From the NCBI RefSeq assembly GCF_002975405.1, contig NZ_PCPS01000003.1:62001-126000 (forward strand): DNA of 64,000 bases. The letters run 5' to 3'. The notes beneath the pieces are model-generated. The model had not been told where the DNA came from and ran no database searches. It saw only the letters and a program-made list of their open reading frames with translations. Position 1 is the stretch's first letter; each line of letters begins with the position of its first letter. Source of the DNA: Arthrobacter sp. MYb229. Its GTDB lineage: Bacteria; Actinomycetota; Actinomycetes; Actinomycetales; Micrococcaceae. This document shows positions 1 through 8,492 of this stretch, in pieces. The position numbers were made by a program, and so were the translations under genes.

Positions 1-2069
1 GGGAGGTAGTCGACTCGCAAGAAGCCGCCTTGGACGGAGTTGCGCACGGTGACTACGCATTCGCGATGACCATTCCGAAAGACTTTTCCGCCTCGTTGAC
101 TTCCCCGGCGGAGCTGAAAAGCGCGAATGCGGCAAATCTGGAGCTAACTACCAATGACGCCAATAATTTCATGGCTGGCAATTTCGCAAAGACCCTGGCC
201 AATGAAGTGCGTGATTCGGTTTCCAAAGAAGTCGGCACCGAAACCGCCGAAGGGATGATTGCCGGCTTTGTCGACATCCACGATTCGATGGACGAGGCGG
301 CCGATGGCGCGAAGAAACTCTACGACGGCACGATTTCTCTTTCGGATGGGGTCCTCACCCTCCAAGACGGCACCACGCAGCTCGTGACCGGCAGCGCCGA
401 ACTTGAAGCTGGCGCACAAACCCTGCATGACGGTACCGGCCAGCTATCCGGCGGCCTCAAGAAACTCGTTGACGGGCAAGGCAAGCTCGTAGCTGGCACA
501 GATGACTTGGCCAGTGGCAGCGCCGAGCTCAATTCCGGGGCGAAAACGCTCAGCAGCGGGCTAGACACCCTGGAGTCAAAGACGGCCCCCCTGCCCAGCT
601 CGGTTTCCAAGCTCAACGACGGAGCCCAGCAGGCCGCTGCCTCGGCAGATCAACTAGCCGCCGGATCGCGTCAGGTAGCCAATGGAAACGCCGAGCTCAG
701 CGCCACGGCCGACGAGGCAATTGCGGTCATCCGGGATCTGCAGGCGGATGCCGAATCCCGGCTGGACCAGGTGCAGCAAAACACCAACGCGTTCCTTGCA
801 CGGCAGGTCGAATCCGGAACGCTCACCCAGGCGCAGGCCGACCAGATCGGCACTCAGCTGCAATCCACCGTGGAGAATTCCACGGTCACCCAGCAGTTGA
901 ACTCCAAGGTCAAAGACGTCAACGTGAAACTCACCGCGGCGCAAAACGACCTGGATAAACTCGCCGATGGCTCCGAACAGGTTGCCGACGGCAATAAGCA
1001 GCTGGCTTCCGGACTGCACACCCTGGCCCAAGGCACCGGCAAGCTCAACGATGCCGTTCCCGCTCTTGCCGATGGCATCTCATCCGCCGCGAATGGAGGC
1101 AGCAAACTCTCCGACGGAGCCGCAAAGCTCGCTTCGGGAAGCTCCACCCTGGCAGAAGGCCAGAAATCCGCACTAGCAGGTACCGAAGACGCGGCCCAAG
1201 GCAGCGCCAAGCTCGATGCCGGGGCCAAGGACCTGGCCGCCGGAACCACCACCTTGCACGATTCACTTATCACGCTGGACCAAGGAGTCAGCGAGCTCGG
1301 CGATGGCGCAAGCGAATTGCAAGACGGCTCGGGCGATCTATCCGAGGGCCTGGACAGCGGTGTGGGCCAGGTGCCAAACCCCGACTCGCCAACTTCGGCG
1401 CAATTAGCCGACGTCATCGGTGACCCGCTGCGGGTGAACTCCCATGCGCAATCCGAGGCCAGCGCCTATGGTGCGGGGCTCGCACCGTTCTTCATGACCC
1501 TCGCTACCTGGATTGGCACGTTCATCCTCACCCAGGTGATGCGCCCGGTCAATAACCGTGCGTTGGCTTCCAACGGCAGCAGCTGGAAGATCGCGTTGGG
1601 CGCATGGCTTCCCTTTGCTTTCATTTCGCTCATCCAGTGCACCGCGCTCTACGCGGTGGTGGTGTTCGCCGTCGGGTTGGAACCCGCACACCCATGGTTG
1701 ACCTTGGGCTTGTTCCTTCTCGCCGCACTGTGCTTCAGCGCATTGATCCAGGGAATCTGCGCCTTGCTGGGTGCTGCAGGTAAGTTTGTGGTGCTATTGC
1801 TGATGGTCCTGCAGCTGGTGACCGCTGGCGGCACGTTCCCTTGGGAAACGTTGCCGGCACCACTGCAGGTATTGCACCAGGTTCTGCCGATGAGCAATGT
1901 CGTGGTGGCGTTGCGACATGTGATGTATGGTGCAGACTTGGGAATGCTCGGCGCCACCATCCTCCCGGTCATCGGTTACACGCTGCTGGGTCTGCTGTTG
2001 AGCTTCCTAGCGGTGCGCAAGCACAAGACCTGGACGTTGAAGACGCTACAACCGGAGCTGACGGTATGA
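1..2069 (+). CDS. YhgE/Pip family membrane protein, 5' end cut by the window
   Basis: The reading frame is open to base 3 of the window, so the N-terminus lies outside; the first TTG at 30 is probably not the true start. The visible part starts with the segment that ends in AMTIPKDFSASL, typical of the YhgE/Pip extracellular domain. About 380 residues of a glycine/leucine seven-residue repeat follow (xxGxxxL, for example LVTGSAELEAGAQTLHDG), probably a long rod or coiled coil. The last 190 residues hold about five to six membrane helices. The family is a polytopic envelope protein related to phage-infection proteins and the ABC-2 permease/ESX-associated proteins; its exact role is not settled. 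It overlaps the tetR-type gene by 4 bases (ATGA), so the two are probably co-transcribed. Confidence 0.88.
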   Translation, partial: EVVDSQEAALDGVAHGDYAFAMTIPKDFSASLTSPAELKSANAANLELTTNDANNFMAGNFAKTLANEVRDSVSKEVGTETAEGMIAGFVDIHDSMDEAADGAKKLYDGTISLSDGVLTLQDGTTQLVTGSAELEAGAQTLHDGTGQLSGGLKKLVDGQGKLVAGTDDLASGSAELNSGAKTLSSGLDTLESKTAPLPSSVSKLNDGAQQAAASADQLAAGSRQVANGNAELSATADEAIAVIRDLQADAESRLDQVQQNTNAFLARQVESGTLTQAQADQIGTQLQSTVENSTVTQQLNSKVKDVNVKLTAAQNDLDKLADGSEQVADGNKQLASGLHTLAQGTGKLNDAVPALADGISSAANGGSKLSDGAAKLASGSSTLAEGQKSALAGTEDAAQGSAKLDAGAKDLAAGTTTLHDSLITLDQGVSELGDGASELQDGSGDLSEGLDSGVGQVPNPDSPTSAQLADVIGDPLRVNSHAQSEASAYGAGLAPFFMTLATWIGTFILTQVMRPVNNRALASNGSSWKIALGAWLPFAFISLIQCTALYAVVVFAVGLEPAHPWLTLGLFLLAALCFSALIQGICALLGAAGKFVVLLLMVLQLVTAGGTFPWETLPAPLQVLHQVLPMSNVVVALRHVMYGADLGMLGATILPVIGYTLLGLLLSFLAVRKHKTWTLKTLQPELTV

Positions 2070-2677
2070 CCACACCACCTAGCGGGCGGCCCCGCGTGCG
2101 GGCCACCGCCTCCAAGAAGCGCCTGTTCGCGGCCTCGATGCAGCTGCTCGGCGCCCGTGGCCCCAACGCCGTGTCGGTGGACGAGATCGCGCAAATGGCA
2201 GGGGTCTCCAAGGGGACCGTGTATTACAACTTTGGTTCCAAGGACGAGATGATCGGCCAGGTTCTGGAATTCGGTGCCGATATGCTGGTCGCCGAGCTGG
2301 ATCAGGCCGCGGCAAAGCCCGACCCCCGCGAGGCTTTGCGGGCAATGGCCACTATCGCCGTTGAATTCGTCGAGAAATACCCGTCATTCGCGCAAATCTG
2401 GATCAGCGAACAGCTGCGGCCCGAAAGCGACTGGGGCGACCAGATTACCCCGGTGTATTCACGGGTCACCTCGACCCTCATTGAAGTCTTGGATCGCCTG
2501 GTCATCCTGGCTCCCGAGGAAAAGCAGCCAGCCGCGACGGCGATCTTCGGCGCGGCCTTGTTCTCCGCACGTATGCGCACCGTTTCGGACAACGTGGCCG
2601 ATCGCGAAGCCACCCTCAACGCGGTGCTGTACAGCGTTGACGGTTTGCTTGCCACCCACCAGCATGTGGCGTCCTAG
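2066..2677 (+). CDS. TetR/AcrR family transcriptional regulator
   Basis: This is a 203-residue protein starting MTTPPSGRPRVRATASKKRL. The ATG lies inside the stop of the YhgE gene (ATGA), which fixes the start and suggests translational coupling. Residues about 14-60 form a classic TetR helix-turn-helix (VSVDEIAQMAGVSKGTVYYNFGSK). The C-terminal part is an all-helical ligand and dimerisation domain with no recognisable ligand motif. TetR genes placed next to YhgE/Pip genes usually repress their own operon; that role is inferred from position. The gene is followed after 19 bases by the end of the convergent ABC gene. Confidence 0.92.
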   Translation: MTTPPSGRPRVRATASKKRLFAASMQLLGARGPNAVSVDEIAQMAGVSKGTVYYNFGSKDEMIGQVLEFGADMLVAELDQAAAKPDPREALRAMATIAVEFVEKYPSFAQIWISEQLRPESDWGDQITPVYSRVTSTLIEVLDRLVILAPEEKQPAATAIFGAALFSARMRTVSDNVADREATLNAVLYSVDGLLATHQHVAS

Positions 2678-2696
2678 GCGAGCATCCTCGGCTTGG

Positions 2697-4355
2697 CTAT
2701 TCCGCGTCTTCCAGCGGGGCCGGGTTCTCGGCATGGGCTCCGACGCGCAGCGGTGCCTGCCACGTGCCGGTTGCTTCGAGCCCCGGAATTTCTCCTTGGA
2801 AAATCACCACTCCGGGATATTCGTTGAGTTTTCGAATCACCGCTTCGCGGGCGGCGCTCGGCAGGCGGTTGAGCACCGGGTCGAGGATCAATACCGGCGG
2901 CTGTCTCAGCAGGGCGCGTGCCATGATCAGGCAGGCGCGCTGTGCGGAGTCCAGAGGTTCTCCCCCACGACGCAACATGGTGCGCTCCGCGGCGGGGAGC
3001 GGGCCGAGCTCTAGCCCGCAGTCGGCGGCCACGCGCAGCGCGCGTTTCACCGAAGACCCCGGATGCCGGTAGGTCAGCGCACGGATGATGGTGCCGCGTT
3101 CGGGAACCATGGAACTCAACGCTGCGCCTATCAGCTTACGTCGTTCGGTAGCCGGAAGGTCCTCGCTGCGTCCCTCGGCGATCCACAACCCGCCGAGCGA
3201 ATCGCCGTGGGCGGTGATCCTGCCGGTGGCCAAAGATTCGAGCAGTGCTCCGGATTCTGCCCCGGGCCCCACCACCTGGATCCGTTGCCCTGCGTGCGCT
3301 CGAAGCACCGGCCAGTTCTCCAAGCCCGGTGCCGTGGGACGGATCCGCACGGTGATTTCTTTGCGGTTCAGGTCCTTCACCTCTCGGGTGGAGATCATTT
3401 TCTGCTCCGCGATGCTCCAGGATTTCTCTGCGTGCAGCAGCGGAGCAATAATCCGTCGGCCGGCTCGATAGTTTTGCCGGTACTCAACGATGCGCCCCCA
3501 TTCGCCCATGGTCCCTGCGCAGATCCCCATCAACGTCAAGGCGCTGGCCAAGGTCCCCGCGCCAAGGCCCGCCCAGGAGCCGGCAGCCACCACCAGCGCG
3601 GTGCCCAACAACGGCACCGTCAGCGATCCGGCCCGCAAGGCGCCGGCATACTTTGCGCGATCCACGGCGGCCTGAACGACTTTCTGCGAGCTTCGGTCGA
3701 CTCGCTCGACCTCGCGGCGCACGCCTCCGCCCGCGGCGATGGTGGTGGCCGCGGTGACCGTGTCGGCGATCCGTGCCGCAAGATTCCCCCGGTGCCTGCG
3801 CAGCACTCGTGCGGTGCGCAAGGCCCCTCGGGCCAAGAACGCGAGCAACCCAACTTCCAGCAGGACCGGAAGTACCAGCGCCGCGGCCAGCAGTGGGTGC
3901 AGGGCTCCCAAGCCGAGCGCGGCGAAAACGATCAGCGGGATGCCCGCGATCAACGGCACAATTCCCTGGGTGACCCAATTGCGGATGGAGGACAGGTCAT
4001 TGCTTGAACGCGCCACGGTGATCCCCACCGAGGGTCCCCGGCGAGCCTTGAGGGCATGCGATATCAATGATCCGCGCAGCTGAGCCACATAGTGCTGGCC
4101 AAGCCTTTCGGCCAGCACTCGTTCGATAAACTTCGCACAGAAAAATGCCAGGGACAGGACGATGACCCAGGACAGTGCCCCGAGGCTGAAGGCCGAAGCT
4201 AGCTGGCCTACCTGCCAAGCGATGGCGATGGACAGCACCCCGACACCCAGTGCCAGCGCCAGCAGGGCAGCCAACAGCCCGCGTCGCCCCGGCGCCAGCA
4301 ACGCCGGGAGCGAAGGTTCCTTGGCGGGTGGGTCTACTGGCTGCGAGCCGGTCAT
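2697..4355 (-). CDS. ABC exporter-like protein with degenerate nucleotide-binding domain
   Basis: The 552-residue protein has an N-terminal type-IV exporter membrane domain (about six helices, residues 20-300) and a C-terminal ATPase-like domain, an arrangement as in CydC/CydD. The ATPase domain is eroded. The Walker A region reads VVGPGAESGALLESL, with no GKS/T lysine. The signature region reads RRGGEPLDSAQRA instead of LSGGQ. Walker B reads VLILDPVLNRL, where the catalytic glutamate is replaced by proline. The start at 4355 has an AGGAGG ribosome site 4 bases upstream, lying across the stop of the preceding gene. It may be a non-catalytic half-transporter, a regulatory subunit or a decaying gene; the frame is intact over its whole length, which argues for use. 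Confidence 0.8.
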   Translation of the reverse strand: MTGSQPVDPPAKEPSLPALLAPGRRGLLAALLALALGVGVLSIAIAWQVGQLASAFSLGALSWVIVLSLAFFCAKFIERVLAERLGQHYVAQLRGSLISHALKARRGPSVGITVARSSNDLSSIRNWVTQGIVPLIAGIPLIVFAALGLGALHPLLAAALVLPVLLEVGLLAFLARGALRTARVLRRHRGNLAARIADTVTAATTIAAGGGVRREVERVDRSSQKVVQAAVDRAKYAGALRAGSLTVPLLGTALVVAAGSWAGLGAGTLASALTLMGICAGTMGEWGRIVEYRQNYRAGRRIIAPLLHAEKSWSIAEQKMISTREVKDLNRKEITVRIRPTAPGLENWPVLRAHAGQRIQVVGPGAESGALLESLATGRITAHGDSLGGLWIAEGRSEDLPATERRKLIGAALSSMVPERGTIIRALTYRHPGSSVKRALRVAADCGLELGPLPAAERTMLRRGGEPLDSAQRACLIMARALLRQPPVLILDPVLNRLPSAAREAVIRKLNEYPGVVIFQGEIPGLEATGTWQAPLRVGAHAENPAPLEDAE

Positions 4356-4363
4356 TGGGCCTC

Positions 4364-5500
4364 CTAGCGGGTCGGCAGCAGGGCGCTGGCCACCTGTGGG
4401 TCGCACAGGTCATAGGTGTCGATAATTTCGGTGTCCATGTGGGCTCGCGCTTCCGAGGCCGCCAGCGGGGAAGCGGTGAGCACCCCGGAAACCGCGGCGA
4501 GGTCGAGCCCTGCGTCCAGGAGAATTTTTTCTCCCGCCTTCGCGCCGAGCGCATCCTGGGCGCTGAACAGCACACGGTCTACGTGTTCCTTGAATACCGG
4601 GTCCCGGAGCAGTCGTGAGGTCTCGCCCTGGAACAAGCCGTCGGCGATCTCGATGATGACCGCATCGGCGCCGGAGGCGCTCTGCTCATTGATCATCGAG
4701 ATCAGCAGTTCGCGAACGGTTTCATAGTCCAACCGGTAGGTGGTGGGGTAGCCGAAGTCGGTGAAGTCGCAGACGCTGAAAGCGCCGGCGTCGGTGAACA
4801 GGTTCGGGTCGTTCCCCGCGCCTGTTCCGGTCGCCTTGCCTGCGGCGACCCGCAGTCCAGCGTTGCTCAACCCGTTGACCAGGCAACCGAGGGTGGTGGA
4901 TTTTCCGGAGTTCATCGATGTTCCGAGCACCGCGATCACCGGTGGACGCTTACCCGCGATGCGGGAGGTGACGTTAACCGAGGGGTTCTGGACGCTCAGC
5001 GGAGCGAAATCGCTGAGCGTGACGACCTTGCCGCCACGCGTCAGTAGACCGACCGGCTCAATCTCGGTGGCCTTGTCAATCGAGGCGTGCTGTTGCTCCA
5101 CGCGTGAGGCTAGTCCGCCACCGGCAACCAGCTCGCATGGCCCAAGATCCGTCGGTACATGGGAAAGGAACTGGTCCGGTGCGTAGCGGTGGCCGTAGGC
5201 CACCATGATTTCCTGGCCGACAAAGAGTTTTTGGCGGCGCGCGTGCGGCGACTGCAGGCCCTTGTGCTTGCCAAGCTCGGAAACCTTGGCGATCACCACA
5301 TCACCCGAGCGCGGAGCCATGCCCGAGCTGGAGACAATCTGAAAGTCCTGTGGATTGCGGGAGAGTTCGGCTGCGACAAAGCGCGTGGTGTAGGCCGCCT
5401 TGATGGTGCTGGCTCGGAGGGCATCGATCGCAATCCGAGCTTCTTTGATGGTGTAGGTTTCGGTGCTCTCGTTCGGGATGATCTCTGCAATGATGCCCAT
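4364..5500 (-). CDS. P-loop NTPase, DUF1611-like
   Basis: The 378-residue protein has an N-terminal domain of about 180 residues with no clear family, then a P-loop domain with Walker A GTSMNSGKSTT and a Walker B-like stretch ADAVIIEIADG. This layout resembles DUF1611 proteins, some of which (DgcN) act on D-glutamate, but family membership is judged by eye only. The start MGIIAEIIPN at 5500 is preferred because GAAAGG lies about 9 bases upstream; an upstream ATG at 5548 has no good ribosome site. The ABC-like gene starts 8 bases after its stop, so the two are probably one operon. Function unknown. Confidence 0.7.
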   Translation of the reverse strand: MGIIAEIIPNESTETYTIKEARIAIDALRASTIKAAYTTRFVAAELSRNPQDFQIVSSSGMAPRSGDVVIAKVSELGKHKGLQSPHARRQKLFVGQEIMVAYGHRYAPDQFLSHVPTDLGPCELVAGGGLASRVEQQHASIDKATEIEPVGLLTRGGKVVTLSDFAPLSVQNPSVNVTSRIAGKRPPVIAVLGTSMNSGKSTTLGCLVNGLSNAGLRVAAGKATGTGAGNDPNLFTDAGAFSVCDFTDFGYPTTYRLDYETVRELLISMINEQSASGADAVIIEIADGLFQGETSRLLRDPVFKEHVDRVLFSAQDALGAKAGEKILLDAGLDLAAVSGVLTASPLAASEARAHMDTEIIDTYDLCDPQVASALLPTR

Positions 5501-5639
5501 GGCTTCGGCCTTTCTCACTTCGGTTCCCGGGGAGCGGAAAACCGTCATCTTCAGTCGGCCGTTTGGCTCGATGAATATCAGTCAAGCGAGCGAAGATGAA
5601 CCGAAGATGAATCAATCCTGAGGCCTTGGGAAGAAAATG

Positions 5640-5692
5640 ATGAGGGCGTTCTCATGAACGCCTCATAAAGCCAACACAGCTCGTATTACGAG
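5640..5692. promoter_or_regulatory. Two inverted repeats between sixA and the DUF1611-like gene
   Basis: The first is a stem at 5640-5651 and 5656-5666 (GGCGTTC, loop TCAT, GAACGCC, extended by ATGAG/CTCAT with one bulged G). The second is a perfect 13-base inverted repeat at 5680-5692 (CTCGTA-T-TACGAG). Both lie 140-190 bases upstream of the DUF1611-like start, and a further CTCATGAG sits at 5717-5724. Read on the minus strand the first stem is followed by a weak T-rich run, so it could be the sixA terminator. The second looks more like an operator. Confidence 0.4.
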
Positions 5693-5731
5693 ACTGACAA
5701 GGGTCTTTAAAAATTCCTCATGAGAATCTTC

Positions 5732-6259
5732 TCATTCAGGCCGCGGGGCAATGAAATGTGTGACCCGCGCATCACGCGCATCCAAATGTGAGTAGGAATG
5801 GTCTGTTTCCAGCACCGTGGTGCCCAATGTCGGATAGTTCATCGCCAGTTCGTAGACTGCTTCCTCATCGGATTGCGCCGAGGCCAGACGCAGCGCGAGG
5901 TCCTGGAGCGTCGGCTGGTGTCCGATGACCAGCAAGGTGGAGACAGTATCAGGGACCTCGTTGATAATTGAGCATAAGGCGGTGGCCCCTGCGCCGTAAA
6001 CGCGCGAGTCGACGTACGGAGTTGGACCTTTTTCGCCGAGCTCCGAGAGCACCCAGGCGCAGGTTGCCCTAGCGCGCAACGCGTCGGAGCAGATGATGTA
6101 ATCCGGTATCAGATCATTCTCCACCAGCCAGGCACCGGCGGCCGGGGCTTCGCGGTTGCCGCGAGCGGCCAGCGGGCGGTCATGATCGCTCACTCCCAGC
6201 GGGTAGTCAGACTTTCCATGGCGCATGAGAATCAGCCGACGGCGCTGCATAGTATTCAT
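5732..6259 (-). CDS. SixA-type histidine phosphatase
   Basis: This is a 175-residue member of the histidine phosphatase superfamily. The catalytic RHG motif is at residues 13-15 (ILMRHGKSDYP) and the second catalytic histidine is in LLVIGHQPT near residue 113. The length and the RHGKSD signature match SixA-like proteins, which remove phosphate from phosphohistidine in signalling proteins in E. coli; the substrate here is unknown. It lies near a two-component system, but on the other strand and separated by a regulator gene, so a functional link is only a guess. The start MNTMQRRR has only a weak GGA upstream. Confidence 0.85.
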   Translation of the reverse strand: MNTMQRRRLILMRHGKSDYPLGVSDHDRPLAARGNREAPAAGAWLVENDLIPDYIICSDALRARATCAWVLSELGEKGPTPYVDSRVYGAGATALCSIINEVPDTVSTLLVIGHQPTLQDLALRLASAQSDEEAVYELAMNYPTLGTTVLETDHSYSHLDARDARVTHFIAPRPE

Positions 6260-6284
6260 AGTCCAAGCTTAGATGCGCGGAACT

Positions 6285-6330
6285 TAAAAAAAACTGAGGC
6301 GAACAAACCAGGGTGGTTTGCTCGCCTCAG
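6285..6330 (-). terminator. Rho-independent terminator of the winged-helix gene
   Basis: A 16-base stem (6294-6309 with 6315-6330, one mismatch, loop AGGGT) is followed on the minus strand by eight T residues (A run at 6286-6293). It lies 17 bases past the stop of the winged-helix gene and before sixA. Confidence 0.88.
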
Positions 6331-6346
6331 CGAAAAAACGTTCTAC

Positions 6347-7138
6347 TTAGATTGAGTACTCCGGAGCGGCCCAGACGACTACCTCTGGGTGCTCGTAGAA
6401 GCGGTAGCCCTGTCCACGCACGGTGCGCACGGTGTTAGCCAGGCGACCCAGCTTCGAGCGCAAGCGGCGGATGTGCACGTCGATGGTTCGCTCATTCGGG
6501 ATCTCCTCGGCATTGCGCCACAGGTTTTCCAGCAATTCTTCACGGCCCACGGTGCGGGTGCCGTTCTCCACCAAGAAATTCAGCAGTTCGAATTCCTTGA
6601 AGGTCAGGTTCAGCGTTTCACCATCGAGGTAAACCTCTCGGCGGGACAGATCGATCAGCACGCCGGATGGGCGTGGCGCACTTGGACGCGCTTCGGCACG
6701 CGGGCGGCGTGACAGGGTGGGATCGCCCAGCGCCTGGCGCACGACGTCAATTGGCTCGCCTTGCGCGCTGGTTGGCGCCAGCGCTACTGCGGCATGGGTC
6801 TGCGCCTGCGGTGACAAGGTCGCCAGGAATGCGCGAACCTGGGTTGCCAGCTTTCCCAGCGAGGTTCCCTGAGCCTGGGCAGCAGCTTCATCCAAACCGA
6901 CATACAGCACGAAACCACGAGCGCTGGTGTCCGCGCTAGGCGTGCCAGAGGACTGCACTGGTGTGGCGATAGTTTGAGTCATCGGTTCACGCGTTTCATG
7001 AACGTTGTTGACCGCACGCAGCGGGCGATAGCCGGCCGGAGCATAGCTTCCGCTACCAGCAGCGGCGCGCTGTGCCGCCGCCGCTCGATTCTGAGCGTTG
7101 CGAATTGAAACGTGTACGTATCCGGATCCAGCCGACAT
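6347..7138 (-). CDS. Orphan OmpR-type winged-helix regulator
   Basis: The 263-residue protein has a C-terminal OmpR/PhoB winged-helix DNA-binding domain (residues about 160-250; motifs LTFKEFELLNFLVENGTRTV and RTIDVHIRRLRSKLG). There is no receiver domain: the first 60 residues are alanine-rich and low in complexity, and residues 70-135 form a short unassigned domain (FVLYVGLDEAAAQAQG). Without the phosphorylatable aspartate it cannot be a standard response regulator. The start at 7138 has GGAAG five bases upstream. A strong terminator follows the gene, so it is probably monocistronic. Targets are unknown. Confidence 0.85.
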   Translation of the reverse strand: MSAGSGYVHVSIRNAQNRAAAAQRAAAGSGSYAPAGYRPLRAVNNVHETREPMTQTIATPVQSSGTPSADTSARGFVLYVGLDEAAAQAQGTSLGKLATQVRAFLATLSPQAQTHAAVALAPTSAQGEPIDVVRQALGDPTLSRRPRAEARPSAPRPSGVLIDLSRREVYLDGETLNLTFKEFELLNFLVENGTRTVGREELLENLWRNAEEIPNERTIDVHIRRLRSKLGRLANTVRTVRGQGYRFYEHPEVVVWAAPEYSI

Positions 7139-7751
7139 GATGACTTCCTTTTCGTGCGAAGGCCAAGTGATTTGGCGTTAATGCTTCGGGTTTTGCTTGC
7201 GCCGCCCGCGACCTTCTTTCACGAACAGCAGTTGGGTTTCCCGTCGGTGCACCTGGACTCAATCGCTTATTACTTCAGCCGATCGATCCAATTTCACCGA
7301 CGCCGAGCATTCGACAACAGCACGCAAGCGTACCCTCAGGGCCTCTACCCTGATTGCTGTTGTTGATCTGCGCCGTACTCACACACCAAGTATTCCCCGT
7401 AACATTCGAAACTTGCAAGTAACAAAGGTCGCCACTGTTCAGCATGTGAGACAGATCCGTCCAAAAGTGATGGAGGACACTTTGGGCAATTATCGGGTAT
7501 CTAAGCGCTTAACTAATCGGAATGATCAATATCAGCCGCCAAAATATGCAGAATGACCATACCATTCACAGTCATGAATATTCATTCAGGTTCACGGGTA
7601 GTCCATAGGTCAAACATTCGTGCATTGCGGCATTTGACCAAATTAACCGCTACCCGAACGGAATATTCCCGCATAAACTCGACATACAGTCATAGCTGTT
7701 GCACAGCTGAATCATAAAGTAGCCCAATGACAATAGGAGAAGCTGGTTAAC
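7139..7751. promoter_or_regulatory. 613-base divergent intergenic region with palindrome AGCTGT-TGC-ACAGCT
   Basis: This is the space between the divergent winged-helix gene and the response regulator. I see no gene in it. A perfect 15-base inverted repeat (AGCTGT, TGC, ACAGCT) occupies 7694-7708, 43 bases before the response-regulator start, a good place for an operator. The last 300 bases are AT-rich for this genome, as expected of promoters. An AGGAG ribosome site lies about 10 bases before the ATG at 7752. Confidence 0.5.
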
Positions 7752-8492
7752 ATGAGCGATTCACGTTTTTCTCCCGCGCAATTACCCCGGCTGACCCATC
7801 CAGATGGCACACCCATCAAGGTCCTAGTCGTCGATGATGAACCATCATTGGCGGAACTGGTGGCCATGGGTACTCGCATGCTTGGCTGGGAAGCAACGAT
7901 GGCCCACGACGGACCGGAAGCCGTAGCCACAGCGCGCTCGCTCTCCCCGGATGTTCTGGTTCTGGACTGGATGCTCCCAGGGTTTGACGGCCCCGAGGTG
8001 CTGCGCAAGGTTCGCAGTTATCTGCCAGAAGTCCCCGTACTATTTCTCACCGCGAAGGATGCGGTCGAGGACCGGATCGAAGGTTTGGGCGCCGGCGCCG
8101 ATGATTACGTGGCGAAACCGTTCAGCCTTGAAGAAGTACTCATTCGCCTGCACCGTCTAGTTGAACGCTCCGGTGCCTCTACCGCGGACTCCGCAGAACT
8201 CGTAGTTGGCGATCTGGTGCTGAATCTGGATTCACACGACGTCTCCCGCGCCGGACGCTCGATCTCGTTGACCGCAACAGAGTTTGATCTGCTCAGCTAC
8301 CTGATGAACAACGCCCGCCGGGTGGTCTCCAAGTCGCAAATCCTCGATAACGTCTGGCATTACGACTTCGACGGCCAAGCAAATATTGTGGAGCTCTACA
8401 TCTCTTACCTGCGCAAAAAGATCGATGTCGACGCCGAATCAATGATCCACACGGTGCGTGGTGTGGGCTACGTCCTCAAGCCCGCTGCATGA
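7752..8492 (+). CDS. OmpR family two-component response regulator
   Basis: The 246-residue protein has a receiver domain at residues 22-135 (acidic pair D28/D29, phospho-acceptor D72 in LVLDWMLPG, conserved lysine K122 in VAKPF) and an OmpR-type winged helix at residues 145-245 (ATEFDLLSYLMNNARRVVSK, then YISYLRKKID and RGVGYVLK). It is complete and of usual length. It overlaps the histidine kinase gene by 4 bases (ATGA), so the two form one transcript. Sequence style is closest to the actinobacterial TcrX/MprA group, judged by eye. The regulon is unknown. Confidence 0.93.
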   Translation: MSDSRFSPAQLPRLTHPDGTPIKVLVVDDEPSLAELVAMGTRMLGWEATMAHDGPEAVATARSLSPDVLVLDWMLPGFDGPEVLRKVRSYLPEVPVLFLTAKDAVEDRIEGLGAGADDYVAKPFSLEEVLIRLHRLVERSGASTADSAELVVGDLVLNLDSHDVSRAGRSISLTATEFDLLSYLMNNARRVVSKSQILDNVWHYDFDGQANIVELYISYLRKKIDVDAESMIHTVRGVGYVLKPAA

